A stretch of 43,569 bases of DNA from a virus. This document shows positions 25,847-33,104 of the stretch, piece after piece (position 1 is the first letter of the stretch; every line of letters starts with the position of its first letter). Both the position numbers and the translations under genes were made by a program. Under the pieces are notes generated by a model. It saw only the letters and a list, made by a program, of their open reading frames with translations. It did not search any database and was not told the origin of the DNA. Location: the IMG/VR virus record IMGVR_UViG_3300043464_001446, positions 1 to 43,569 of that record; one strand, given 5' to 3'.

Positions 25847-26113
25847 ATGGAACTCATCTTGAGCATCACAAGCATCGTACTGTCTCTGGCCAGCATGGCC
25901 CTCATCCTCTTCCGCCGGCACACCTCCCGGCAGGGGGAGTTGCAGCTCATTGCCCGGCAGGCCGTGGCCGCTGCGCGCAGCAAGGCCCAGGACGGGCTGC
26001 CCCTCCAGCGGCTGGCGCTGGAGACGGCGCTGCTTCTCGACCTGCGGGACGGGAAGCAGGACTTCAGCCGAGAGCAGCTCTGGGCAGCCATCTCGGCCGA
26101 GGTGACGAAGTGA
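25847..26113 (+). CDS. Single-helix membrane protein, LL-H-like holin or lysis accessory
   Basis: 88 residues: one membrane helix at 3-22 (LILSITSIVLSLASMALILF) followed by a basic, helical cytoplasmic part with alanines and leucines (ARQAVAAARSKAQDGLPLQR). The single N-terminal helix and charged tail resemble the LL-H-type holin family; an inner-membrane spanin is another choice. It is joined by a GTGA overlap to the second holin candidate. Confidence 0.55.
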   Translation: MELILSITSIVLSLASMALILFRRHTSRQGELQLIARQAVAAARSKAQDGLPLQRLALETALLLDLRDGKQDFSREQLWAAISAEVTK

Positions 26114-26460
26114 ACCAGACGAGGCGCCCTAACCGACTCGGGGCGCCGGGAATCAACGACGAGTCGTCTTTCGCGAAAGGAATGCTGTCCATGGCTGACA
26201 ACAAGGAAAACGCTGTGCCGCCCGTCGAGCGCGGGCCGTCGCAGCTTGAGAAGGGGCTGGAGATCGCCAAGCGGGTCGCCATCGTCATCGGCGTCCTCAT
26301 CTCGGCGGTGCTGGGCGCGGTGGCGTCCGGCGCACTGACGCTGCCTGCCGGCGTGCTCGGCGTCCTGAACGCCATCCTCGGCCTCCTGGCTGCGGCTGGC
26401 CTCGCCAGCAACGGCCTGCACAAGGCGCCACCCCCGCCCCGCATCGGTCCGCCCGAGTAA
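26110..26460 (+). CDS. Two-helix holin candidate with two possible starts
   Basis: 116 residues from GTG 26110 (overlap with the preceding stop), or 89 residues from ATG 26191, which has AAAGGA upstream. Two membrane helices at about 55-75 (VAIVIGVLISAVLGAVASGA) and 78-100, with a P-rich end. This fits a holin that opens the membrane for the lysin. The two starts differ by 27 residues including several charges, a layout known to give a holin and its inhibitor in other phages; whether both are used is unknown. Confidence 0.65.
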   Translation: MNQTRRPNRLGAPGINDESSFAKGMLSMADNKENAVPPVERGPSQLEKGLEIAKRVAIVIGVLISAVLGAVASGALTLPAGVLGVLNAILGLLAAAGLASNGLHKAPPPPRIGPPE

Positions 26461-26482
26461 GTCGCAGACGTAGGGCAAAACA

Positions 26483-26519
26483 AAACCCCCGGAACCGCAA
26501 GGCTCCGGGGGTTTCTTTT
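26483..26519. terminator. Bidirectional terminator at the convergent junction
   Basis: AAACCCCCGGA (26483-26493) and TCCGGGGGTTT (26504-26514) form an 11-pair stem with an inner CC-GCAA-GG. An A run before and a T-rich run after (TTTCTTTTT) make it work for both strands. It separates the plus-strand late genes from the minus-strand early genes. Confidence 0.93.
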
Positions 26520-26536
26520 TGTGCACCTGCTGGGAG

Positions 26537-26740
26537 TCAGACTGGCGAGTCGACGAACTGGGCTACGACGAACAGCGCACCGTCACGCTTCAGGAGTGCC
26601 TCCCATTCCCCAGGTGCCAAGTCGAGGCAGAGCATGGGACCTGACTGGGGGAGAACCTCGACGAGCACTCCGCCGTCGTTTTGCCACGTCACGCGCAGCG
26701 AGGCCGGCTGGCTGTGCGTGCTCCGCGTCTCCGTCTTCAC
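26537..26740 (-). CDS. Small unknown protein
   Basis: 67 residues from GTG 26740, in a GTGA overlap with the preceding 29-residue gene. Sequence such as VTWQNDGGVLVEVLPQSGPM and DLAPGEWEALLKRDG suggests a small beta-alpha protein. It is the last gene of the minus strand, ending about 20 bases before the terminator. No family was recognised. Confidence 0.65.
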   Translation of the reverse strand: MKTETRSTHSQPASLRVTWQNDGGVLVEVLPQSGPMLCLDLAPGEWEALLKRDGALFVVAQFVDSPV

Positions 26741-26826
26741 TCGTCCTCCTCTGCCGTGGCGATCTGGTAGATGACTACGAGCCCCGACGTGACGACGAGG
26801 GCCACGAACCAGGCATCAGCGTCCAT
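26737..26826 (-). CDS. Tiny 29-residue membrane protein
   Basis: Starts at ATG 26826, preceded by a strong AGGGAGG six bases upstream, and ends in a GTGA overlap with the next gene. Residues 6-23 form one membrane helix (WFVALVVTSGLVVIYQIA), with an acidic end (EEDE). Good start signals on both sides make it likely to be real despite the size. Confidence 0.6.
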   Translation of the reverse strand: MDADAWFVALVVTSGLVVIYQIATAEEDE

Positions 26827-27544
26827 CGTACAGCCTCCCTTCGACGACACACTTGTAGTTCACGATGGGTACGGGCTGGAGGTGGATGACCCCGCTCGGC
26901 TCCATGTATCCGATGCCGAACCCCAGGGGCCACCGCTTCGCCTCGGCCCGGTGCAGGTAGTCGACGGCGGCGGAGTTGCCCAGCCAGCCGAACATCGTGG
27001 CCACGATTGGCGGGCCGGCCTGCCGACCCACGACTTCGTACGCCATACGATGCGTGTGCCCGATGACGACACTGCCCATGTACGAGGCGGCGGCTGACCG
27101 GTGCGCGTTCTGCCCTGCCTTGCCCACGTCGTGCGTGAAGTGGACCTTGCCCAGCTTCAGCGTCTCATTGTACGGCGTGACACTGTCCCACTTCTGGAGG
27201 CACAGGGCGTCGGCGATGTCGAGCATCCCGTCGAGGGCCGGCGCCTTCTGGGCGATGTACCGCTCCAGCCGCGTCTCGTGGTTGCCCATGATGAAGTGCC
27301 GCTCCTTGATGCCCCGGGACAGGGACTCCAGCCGGGTCGCGGCTGCGAGGATCTCCTTGCCCGCGTTCGGACCTTGGTGCACCTTGTTCGGCGTGTGTCC
27401 CGACAGGGCCAGGTTGTCGACCCAGTCCCCGAGGCACACGAAGATGTCAGGCTGCCAGTGGTCGATGACCGACTCGACGATTCGGACCGCCCGCTCGTCG
27501 TGGTACGGGGCGTGTGTGTCCGGCACGATGAGGAGCTTCTTCAT
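26816..27544 (-). CDS. Calcineurin-like metallophosphoesterase
   Basis: 242 residues. The full set of metal-binding motifs is present: PDTH (D9, H11), LGDWVDN (D40, D43), MGNHE (N88, H89), a later histidine (H138) and IGHTH (H163, H165). It would hydrolyse phosphate esters with two metal ions, as do phage phosphodiesterases that process nucleic-acid ends or cyclic nucleotides; the substrate is unknown. The ATG overlaps the DUF3310 stop (ATGA). Its last bases overlap the 29-residue gene. Confidence 0.88.
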   Translation of the reverse strand: MKKLLIVPDTHAPYHDERAVRIVESVIDHWQPDIFVCLGDWVDNLALSGHTPNKVHQGPNAGKEILAAATRLESLSRGIKERHFIMGNHETRLERYIAQKAPALDGMLDIADALCLQKWDSVTPYNETLKLGKVHFTHDVGKAGQNAHRSAAASYMGSVVIGHTHRMAYEVVGRQAGPPIVATMFGWLGNSAAVDYLHRAEAKRWPLGFGIGYMEPSGVIHLQPVPIVNYKCVVEGRLYDGR

Positions 27545-27927
27545 CGGCCGCTCACCAGTCGGTCCAAGTACCAGATCGCCTTCCGCAGTGACTCGGTGCC
27601 GCCCTTGTGCTGCTCGCGCCACACGTACTTCAGGGCGTTCCCCTTGCAGTACGCCCTGAATCCGTCAGGCCCCAACGCCGCCTCGATGGCGTCGATGCAC
27701 TCCACTGCGCCTTGGTTATAGTGGGACGGGTGATTCACGTTGTCCTTCACCGGCAGCTCCTTGTCGTACCCGCCCATCGCCTGCGTCAGCTCCGTCAGCT
27801 CCCGGACCGCCTTTGCCGAGGGACGCTCAGGCGACGTGCGCACTGGCTCCGGTCGCGTGCAGACTTCGCAAGTCTCGTGCTCGTTGCGGCATCGGCAGTC
27901 GAGATCCTCGGCGCGGAACCACCTCAC
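27541..27927 (-). CDS. DUF3310 protein with N-terminal zinc site
   Basis: 128 residues from GTG 27927, overlapping the polymerase stop (GTGA). The C-terminal half (NVNHPSHYNQGAVECIDAIE, then KYVWREQHKGGTESLRKAIW) is the DUF3310 domain, sometimes labelled nucleotide kinase-like in phages but without proven activity. The N-terminus has C11, C13, C20 and C23 (CRCRNEHETCEVC), a likely zinc-binding addition. It lies between polymerase and phosphoesterase in the replication operon. Confidence 0.82.
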   Translation of the reverse strand: MRWFRAEDLDCRCRNEHETCEVCTRPEPVRTSPERPSAKAVRELTELTQAMGGYDKELPVKDNVNHPSHYNQGAVECIDAIEAALGPDGFRAYCKGNALKYVWREQHKGGTESLRKAIWYLDRLVSGR

Positions 27928-29324
27928 ACCTCCGCCCACGTTCCCCCCTCTGATGCCCGCGTCACCTTCATCTCGACAGGGAACATCCGCGTCATCGCGC
28001 CGAAGGTCCACTCTCTGCACATCACTTGGTTCATGACCTTGCATACCTTCTCCTCGTCTTTCTCGGGGCACTCCACGTCGATGGCGTCGTGCAGTTGGAT
28101 GATGATGCGGGCCTTCGGGACTTCTGCCTTGAGCCGGCGGTCCAGCTCGATGATCTCTAGGTTCATCATCTCGGCCGCCGTCCTCTGGATGGGGTAGTTC
28201 ACCGTCTCCGAGAGTTCGGGGGGCCTGGGGTACACGCGCCGCCCGCCGAGGATGCGGCCCTGCGAGTAGCCGTCGCGGCGGACTCGGGCCATCTCCTCCT
28301 GCCAGTACTCCAGCGTGCGGTAGTACGTCTTGTCGAACTGGCGCATCAGGCTGTCGACGGCGGCGAAGGTGAAGCTGTTGTCCTGCCGAAGCGCCTGCAT
28401 GAAGACCGTCTGCTTGCCGGCCCCGTACTGCCGGCCGAGGTGAATGATCTTCGCCGCCTTCCGGGCCGCCTTGTGCTGCTTGTTCCCCTCCTTGTCGAAC
28501 GTCTTGGGGTCGAGGTTGAACCACGAACAGGCATCGAACGAGTACACGTCGTTGGTGTCGAGCGCGTCCTGGAGTACGTTGTCCGCCGCAACGACTGCCA
28601 TGACCCGAAGCTCCAGTTGGGACTTGTCCGCGTGGACGATGACGTTGCTCGGCTCCGGCGCGAAGACGTGCCGCAGAAGCTGCTCGATGTTCATCACGTT
28701 CGGCTCGCGGCAGGCGAAGCGCATCGTGTCCGTGCCGCACGAGTTCCAGCCCGGCCGGAGGCGCCCGTCAGGCCCGATGGCGTGGGCGAACATGTCGGAG
28801 TTGAGGTAGCCCAGGCGCTTCTTCTTCTTCTGGTACTCCCGCCACGCCTTGAGGATGGGGGGCAACTCTGGGGGGAGGGTCGTCGACGCCTGCAAGAGAA
28901 GCAGGGAGTTCTCGTCGACGCTGATGCTCTCCTTCGACTCATCCGTGTACATGCGCTTGTCGAGCGGGTCCGGCAAGTCGAAGCACCGGATGCCGTCCCG
29001 CTTGTGCCGGCGGAACAGGAGGCTCTGCATTCCGTGCGGCGTAGTTGGGAAGTCCTCTTGCCCGATGATGGCGCGGAGGGCCAGCGCCTTCTCCTCCACT
29101 TCCTGTGCCGTGCAGTGGGCCATGAAGCGCCACCAGTCCTGGTGGACCCAGATGCCCGTCGTGTGCATCTCGGCCGCGATGCGGGAGAGCTGGGCATGCA
29201 CGTCGTACAGGGACCGGGACAGGTCGTCAGCTTCCCGAAGCAGGCCCTTGTAGACGCGCGCCGTGTACGCCGCATCGCGGGCGGCGTAGGTGAGATGGGT
29301 CGCGCCGTCAGCTTGCCACGACAT
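27924..29324 (-). CDS. Family A DNA polymerase, C-terminal piece (exo motif III plus polymerase domain)
   Basis: 466 residues from ATG 29324 (GTG 29327 adjacent). It lacks exonuclease motifs I and II but begins with motif III, Y13-x3-D17 (THLTYAARDAAYTARVY). Polymerase motif A is VHADKSQLELR with D233; motif B has R288, K292, L296, Y300, G301; motif C is QLHDAIDV with D413. The position equal to E. coli F762 is leucine (L296), a type frequent in environmental phages, and the usual HDE of motif C is HDA. The missing exonuclease half lies two genes upstream, past a zinc-finger gene. This is the replicative polymerase. Confidence 0.92.
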   Translation of the reverse strand: MSWQADGATHLTYAARDAAYTARVYKGLLREADDLSRSLYDVHAQLSRIAAEMHTTGIWVHQDWWRFMAHCTAQEVEEKALALRAIIGQEDFPTTPHGMQSLLFRRHKRDGIRCFDLPDPLDKRMYTDESKESISVDENSLLLLQASTTLPPELPPILKAWREYQKKKKRLGYLNSDMFAHAIGPDGRLRPGWNSCGTDTMRFACREPNVMNIEQLLRHVFAPEPSNVIVHADKSQLELRVMAVVAADNVLQDALDTNDVYSFDACSWFNLDPKTFDKEGNKQHKAARKAAKIIHLGRQYGAGKQTVFMQALRQDNSFTFAAVDSLMRQFDKTYYRTLEYWQEEMARVRRDGYSQGRILGGRRVYPRPPELSETVNYPIQRTAAEMMNLEIIELDRRLKAEVPKARIIIQLHDAIDVECPEKDEEKVCKVMNQVMCREWTFGAMTRMFPVEMKVTRASEGGTWAEV

Positions 29325-29505
29325 CACGCCTCCCCAGCCTGCGGTACAGCGAGTGGTACCCGCGCTTGCACTCGACCCTCAGACACTTCACCGGCGCCCG
29401 GTTCGCGGCGTGGCGGAGCGGCTCCAGGCACACCACGCACGTCTTGGACTCGCGCGCCTCGTCGACGAGCCGCTTCCACAGGGCACGCTTCTCACTTCGT
29501 TCCAT
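29308..29505 (-). CDS. Zinc-finger peptide between the polymerase pieces
   Basis: 65 residues from ATG 29505 with CGAGGAGG upstream. It overlaps both neighbours (14 bases with the exonuclease gene, 17 with the polymerase gene). C23-x2-C26 and C41-x4-C46 (KTCVVCLEPL, VKCLRVECKRG) form a zinc site, followed by basic residues. It may bind DNA or hold the two polymerase pieces together, or be a remnant of a mobile element; nothing in the sequence decides this. Confidence 0.65.
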   Translation of the reverse strand: MERSEKRALWKRLVDEARESKTCVVCLEPLRHAANRAPVKCLRVECKRGYHSLYRRLGRRDVVAS

Positions 29506-30520
29506 CTTCTGCCTCCTCGTCTTTCTCCACCTTCCACGGCGGGGCGTCTGTGTACCGCGTCGCCAAGTACGCCAGTGACAGGCGCGACGTGGAGGAGATG
29601 GATCGGCGCAGGTCCCGCGTGTCGATGAAGTTGGAGACGGGCAACCCATGTCGAGCCAGCACGCGGTTGTCGAACCACACGATGTTGTGCCCGACCTTCA
29701 GCGCCTTGTCCGAGGCAAGGAGCCTGGCCATCGCGGACATGGCCTCGCGGCCGGCGCGGTCCACGAAGAAGCTGTACCCGAAGTCGGGCCAGCCCAGGCT
29801 GATGGTGCGGAGCTTGGCCCGCGTCGGGTCCTTCCCCGTCCACGGCTCTTCGCTTCCGGTCGGCGCCGTCTCGATGTCGAAGGCCACCCAGCCCTCCGCA
29901 AGTGCCCGGCGAACCACTTCCATCAGGGGCTCCGTCTGCTCCGTGAACTCGATGCGCGGTGGCGCCTCCAGTTCGCCCCGGATGAGGCGACCGAACCGGC
30001 GCACGTCGATGTCGAAGCACTCCCACTCGTGGGGTGCCCAGAAGTACGCCAGCTCCGGCCGGAACGTGACGCACACGTTGCCGTCGACGAAGCCGCGCCG
30101 GTCGCCGTGCCCCTCCCTCTTCCCCGTCAGGGCCTGCCAGGCGAACTGCCCCAAGACGAGGGACGGCGTGCCCGACTTCGTCAGTTCCTTCGCGGCCTCA
30201 CGCATGGGCGCGCAGGCCTCGACTGCCTTGCCGACCGCCGAGTCCTTCGCCCCGTGGGGGCGCTTGCAGGCAGTCGCCGGAACATGGAGCAGGGCCTCCC
30301 GCTCCAGTCCGGCCTGCCGCAAGCTGGCCCCCCACTCGCGGCCCACCTGTGAGTTCGGCGCCATCGGCACTCCTCGCCGGGCATCGTCATGGGTGGGGAT
30401 GTCGCACCACACGACCCCGGCCGGCGAGGCTGGCCCCTCCGGCATGACGTAGTCCTTCGCCTTGCCCCCGTGCGAGAACGGGCACGTCTCGCACTTGCAG
30501 CCTGCCGACTCGGGCGTCAT
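29492..30520 (-). CDS. UDG-like iron-sulfur domain fused to 3'-5' exonuclease, N-terminal polymerase piece
   Basis: 342 residues. Residues 1-175 resemble family 4 uracil-DNA glycosylases: C10, C13, C85 (ACKRP) and C103 (EACAP) keep the iron-sulfur spacing, and LVLGQFAWQALTG and GNVCVTFRP match later parts, but the catalytic GEAPG and HP motifs are replaced by CDIPT and RP, so glycosylase activity is doubtful. Residues 210-330 are a DnaQ-type exonuclease with motif I (VAFDIETA, D215 and E217) and motif II (GHNIVWFDN, N279 and D284), then SLAYLATRY and PPWK. Motif III is absent here and is found at the start of the polymerase gene. Confidence 0.85.
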   Translation of the reverse strand: MTPESAGCKCETCPFSHGGKAKDYVMPEGPASPAGVVWCDIPTHDDARRGVPMAPNSQVGREWGASLRQAGLEREALLHVPATACKRPHGAKDSAVGKAVEACAPMREAAKELTKSGTPSLVLGQFAWQALTGKREGHGDRRGFVDGNVCVTFRPELAYFWAPHEWECFDIDVRRFGRLIRGELEAPPRIEFTEQTEPLMEVVRRALAEGWVAFDIETAPTGSEEPWTGKDPTRAKLRTISLGWPDFGYSFFVDRAGREAMSAMARLLASDKALKVGHNIVWFDNRVLARHGLPVSNFIDTRDLRRSISSTSRLSLAYLATRYTDAPPWKVEKDEEAEDGTK

Positions 30521-30521
30521 G

Positions 30522-30803
30522 CTACTTCACCTTCCCTTGTGCCTTGAGGCGCTTGTAGCCTTCCATCGTGACCGGCTTGCCCTTCTTCAGGACGTACTCG
30601 TAGTCGACGCCGGCCATCTGGAACACCAGCTTGTTGATGGCGACCTTCTTGAAGATGAGTGGGACCTGCCCCTCCTCGACGTGCAGCATGAGGTGGGCCC
30701 CTGGCCGAATCGCGGCCGACTCGCCCCGGTTGTTGATGAGGAAGGAGATGTGATTCTCCTTCGGAGCCGGGGCCGACTCCCGCAGCGGTGCCTCAAGAGG
30801 CAT
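30522..30803 (-). CDS. Unknown protein upstream of the exonuclease gene
   Basis: 93 residues from ATG 30803 with GTGGAGG seven bases ahead; it ends one base before the next ATG. The middle (GAHLMLHVEEGQVPLIFKKV) looks like a beta domain and the end is basic (YKRLKAQGKVK). Co-transcription with the polymerase suggests a replication accessory role, but I know no family. Confidence 0.7.
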   Translation of the reverse strand: MPLEAPLRESAPAPKENHISFLINNRGESAAIRPGAHLMLHVEEGQVPLIFKKVAINKLVFQMAGVDYEYVLKKGKPVTMEGYKRLKAQGKVK

Positions 30804-30897
30804 GGAAGAACCTCCACGCCATGTAGGCCAAGTTGCCTACGGCAATACCGACCGCAACCGAGCCGCCAAAGGCGAAAAGCAGCGTCACGACCCTCAT
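30793..30897 (-). CDS. Tiny 34-residue membrane protein
   Basis: Residues 3-21 form a hydrophobic helix (VVTLLFAFGGSVAVGIAVG), followed by NLAYMAWRFFHAS. It fills the space between two genes and overlaps the next start by 11 bases. No strong ribosome site is seen, so translation would depend on coupling to the gene above. It is similar in style to the 29-residue peptide at 26737-26826. Confidence 0.4.
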   Translation of the reverse strand: MRVVTLLFAFGGSVAVGIAVGNLAYMAWRFFHAS

Positions 30898-30904
30898 GGC
30901 AAGG

Positions 30905-31555
30905 TCACACCGCATCGCCGTCCTCCTTCAGCCAGTCCTTGACGCCGGCCTTCTTGGCAAGTCGGTTGCCCGCCTTGCGGATTCGCTCCACCGTGTCTTC
31001 CAGGTCGCGCAGCTTCCCGATGAGGTTCTGCTCCCGCACCATCTTGCCCGTCTCGGCGTCCTCCTCCTTCTGCCGGGAGGCCTCCTGCTCTTGATGCACG
31101 ATGGCGGCCTTCTCCTCCTCGCGCTTCTCCTTGCGGGCGTTGGCCGCCGAGATCACCTCATCGGCCGCGATGAGGTAGTCATCGAGTTCCTCCCCTGAGA
31201 GGAACACGTCGATGAGGGCGGTGATGGTTTCGCCTTCGTCAGACACCCAGATGTTGTGGACGACTCGGTTCGCCCTGGCGTCGCAGTACATGTTGAGCTG
31301 CTCGACTGCGTTGGGCATCCCGCCATTCACGGCCTCGAATTCCTCGACGGCCTTCTCGTGGTCAACCTGCTCTGCCTCGTCCAGCCCGCAGGACCAGCCG
31401 TCCACGGAGAACTGCACGAGCCGCGCCCCTACGGCCGCGCTTCCGTTGGCAAACTGGAACCGGATGTTGCCCGGCGCCCCCTTCGCCAGCTTCTTGTTTT
31501 TGTACGTCGGGGACTTCACGGTGATGTCCTGCACCACCTGGTCAACGTCCGTCAC
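30905..31555 (-). CDS. Unknown acidic, coiled-coil protein
   Basis: 216 residues from GTG 31555, preceded by GTGGAGGTGG. The first 130 residues appear globular (GNIRFQFANGSAAVGARLVQ, FSVDGWSCGLDEAEQ). Residues 135-200 are a charged coiled coil (ARKEKREEEKAAIVHQEQEA). It lies beside the single-strand-binding-like gene, so a role in replication or recombination is possible. No motif gives a function. Confidence 0.7.
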   Translation of the reverse strand: MTDVDQVVQDITVKSPTYKNKKLAKGAPGNIRFQFANGSAAVGARLVQFSVDGWSCGLDEAEQVDHEKAVEEFEAVNGGMPNAVEQLNMYCDARANRVVHNIWVSDEGETITALIDVFLSGEELDDYLIAADEVISAANARKEKREEEKAAIVHQEQEASRQKEEDAETGKMVREQNLIGKLRDLEDTVERIRKAGNRLAKKAGVKDWLKEDGDAV

Positions 31556-32015
31556 TGGCCACCTCCACTTGCACTCTGTAGTTGATGTCGTACTTGCACG
31601 CAGCCACCTCCGCCTGCGTGATGAGCCCGCCCTCGACGGCCTTCGCCAGCTTGTCCGGGTTCACCTCGTAGGTGATCTTGGCGTTCATGGCCACGCCGGG
31701 GTCGTGTCCCTTCGCGCGCAACTTCGCCTCCAGCCGCTTCGGGTCCGTACCAGTCCGGGTCGGGATGGCCCGGATGAGATGCGACCCGAGGACGACTTCG
31801 TGCGTCCCCTTCTCTGTCGTCTTGTGGCCGTGGGTCAGGGCCTGCTCCTTGAGCCGGGCCGTCACCACGTCCTCCAACCCCTCGACGCCCCGCTGAATCA
31901 GGGCCAGGAACTCATGGGCCTCTCCGAGCCGCTCCGGCCCGAGGCTGGCGATCTCCTGCGCCAGGCCCCGGACCAGAGCAACCAGAGGCTCCCGCTGTGC
32001 GAGAGCCGACGACAT
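31542..32015 (-). CDS. Unknown protein in replication operon
   Basis: 157 residues. Helical first part (VALVRGLAQEIASLGPERLG), then KTTEKGTHEVVLGSHLIRAI, a charged segment with DPKRLEAKLRAKGHDPGVAM, and an end with strands (YDINYRVQVEVAS). The stop of the 32015-32536 gene and its ATG share one base (TGATG). No catalytic motif was found; it may act with the OB-like neighbour. Confidence 0.7.
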   Translation of the reverse strand: MSSALAQREPLVALVRGLAQEIASLGPERLGEAHEFLALIQRGVEGLEDVVTARLKEQALTHGHKTTEKGTHEVVLGSHLIRAIPTRTGTDPKRLEAKLRAKGHDPGVAMNAKITYEVNPDKLAKAVEGGLITQAEVAACKYDINYRVQVEVASDGR

Positions 32016-32536
32016 CAGCTCTCCCGGACGAGGAACTTCACCTCGTTCTTGTCGCGGGACTTGCCGTTGTACGTCTCCGACTTCACCTTGAGGTAGGCCG
32101 GGAGGCGCTCCCCGCGCCGGCCGTTGATGGCGTCCGACACTTCGTTGGGGTTGATCATCTCCGCCTCGACGAGGTTGCCCTCCGAGTTGGTGGCCTCCTT
32201 CGTGGTGGTGGTGAAGGGGGGCAGGCTGGCACCGAGGCCCTTGAAGAGGGCGATGAGGCCGCCCTCCCGCTGGTAGTTCTTGATGCCGTCCTTGCCCGGC
32301 TTGGTGCCCAGGATGAGGTTGGCGCTGAACTTCCGCCCCGTCTCCGGGAGGTTGCCCCCGAAGACGCGGAACTGCACCTCGACGTAGGGCAGCTTCAGGT
32401 CGCCCTTGTCGTTGAAGGCGTCCTTCGGAACCTTCACGCCAGCGTCGACGATCTCCAGATCGTACCGGCCCTGCGGGATGGGCTTGTACTCGTTGACGTG
32501 AACCTGCTCGTTGTTGAGATCGAGAGTGGTGGTCAT
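32015..32536 (-). CDS. OB-like, probable single-stranded DNA-binding protein
   Basis: 173 residues, with AAAGGAC ahead of the ATG. The pattern PIPQGRYDLEIVDAGVK, then LPYVEVQFRVFGGNLPETG and GRKFSANLILG matches a group of phage proteins (DUF669-like) with an OB-type barrel used for single-strand binding. The end contains repeated charged and aromatic residues but no acidic SSB tip. Place among recombination genes fits this job. Confidence 0.55.
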   Translation of the reverse strand: MTTTLDLNNEQVHVNEYKPIPQGRYDLEIVDAGVKVPKDAFNDKGDLKLPYVEVQFRVFGGNLPETGRKFSANLILGTKPGKDGIKNYQREGGLIALFKGLGASLPPFTTTTKEATNSEGNLVEAEMINPNEVSDAINGRRGERLPAYLKVKSETYNGKSRDKNEVKFLVRES

Positions 32537-32799
32537 GGCTTGTCCTTTTGTGGTGGTGGGTACTTCAGGGTTTCGACGCCGGGCATCAGCGTCACGAGAA
32601 TGCGGTGGTTCTTGCGCCTGAGAATCGCCCCGAGGGGGCGGAGATTCTGTCTGTAGCCGCCGATGTTCAGGCGGTTCGCTGCGGTGAAGTAGTCTGTGAT
32701 GTCTGTCCAGTTCGGCCAGGGCTTGGCGACTTCCTTGATCATCGCGAGGAAGCCGGACCCGCCCTGCCTGCCGTCACTCCTCCTCTTCTGTCGAGACAT
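32533..32799 (-). CDS. Small basic unknown protein
   Basis: 88 residues from ATG 32799 (TTG 32802 adjacent). Basic and aromatic, with KEVAKPWPNWTDITDYFTAA and GGYRQNLRPLGAILRRKNHR, ending P-rich. It overlaps the preceding gene by 26 bases and the next one by four (ATGA). The basic charge suggests nucleic-acid binding; no family was recognised. Confidence 0.65.
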   Translation of the reverse strand: MSRQKRRSDGRQGGSGFLAMIKEVAKPWPNWTDITDYFTAANRLNIGGYRQNLRPLGAILRRKNHRILVTLMPGVETLKYPPPQKDKP

Positions 32800-33103
32800 C
32801 AAGGGCTGCCTGCTGCTCCTCGTACTGATCGGCTTCGGCCCTGTCCAGCGCGTTGTAGATGCGGTCCGCCTTCTGCACGGCTTTGGTGATCTGCTTGTTC
32901 AGCTTCACCAGCTCCGGCCCGACGGCAGCGCACCTCTTGAGGTTCTTGAGTTCATCGGAGTTCGGCCCGGACCAGTGTTTAGGAAGGGACTCGAAATCGG
33001 CCTTCTCAAGAAGCTTGTCCCGACGTGCTGACACCGCGTCAAGCGCAGCCTCCGCATCCTTGAGCTGCTTGGTCAACTTCTCCACCTTCGTCAGCTTCGC
33101 CAT
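32774..33103 (-). CDS. Coiled-coil unknown protein
   Basis: 109 residues. I chose ATG 33103 because GGAGG lies six bases upstream and the previous stop is one base away; an in-frame ATG at 33127 lies inside the previous gene. It is helical and charged throughout (KVEKLTKQLKDAEAALDAVS) and ends in an acidic tip (STEEEE). It follows the Sak4-like ATPase gene and might help it. Confidence 0.7.
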   Translation of the reverse strand: MAKLTKVEKLTKQLKDAEAALDAVSARRDKLLEKADFESLPKHWSGPNSDELKNLKRCAAVGPELVKLNKQITKAVQKADRIYNALDRAEADQYEEQQAALDVSTEEEE

Positions 33104-33104
33104 G

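Noticed and set aside
29324-29492. Intron or intein as cause of the split polymerase
   Set aside because: The gap of under 200 bases is too short for a self-splicing intron of usual size, it holds a gene with its own ribosome site, and no intein splice motifs are seen.
28440-30452. 670-residue plus-strand frame opposite the polymerase genes
   Set aside because: It is the antisense shadow of two well-supported genes; the product is rich in R, H, V and L without motifs, as expected from GC-rich third positions.
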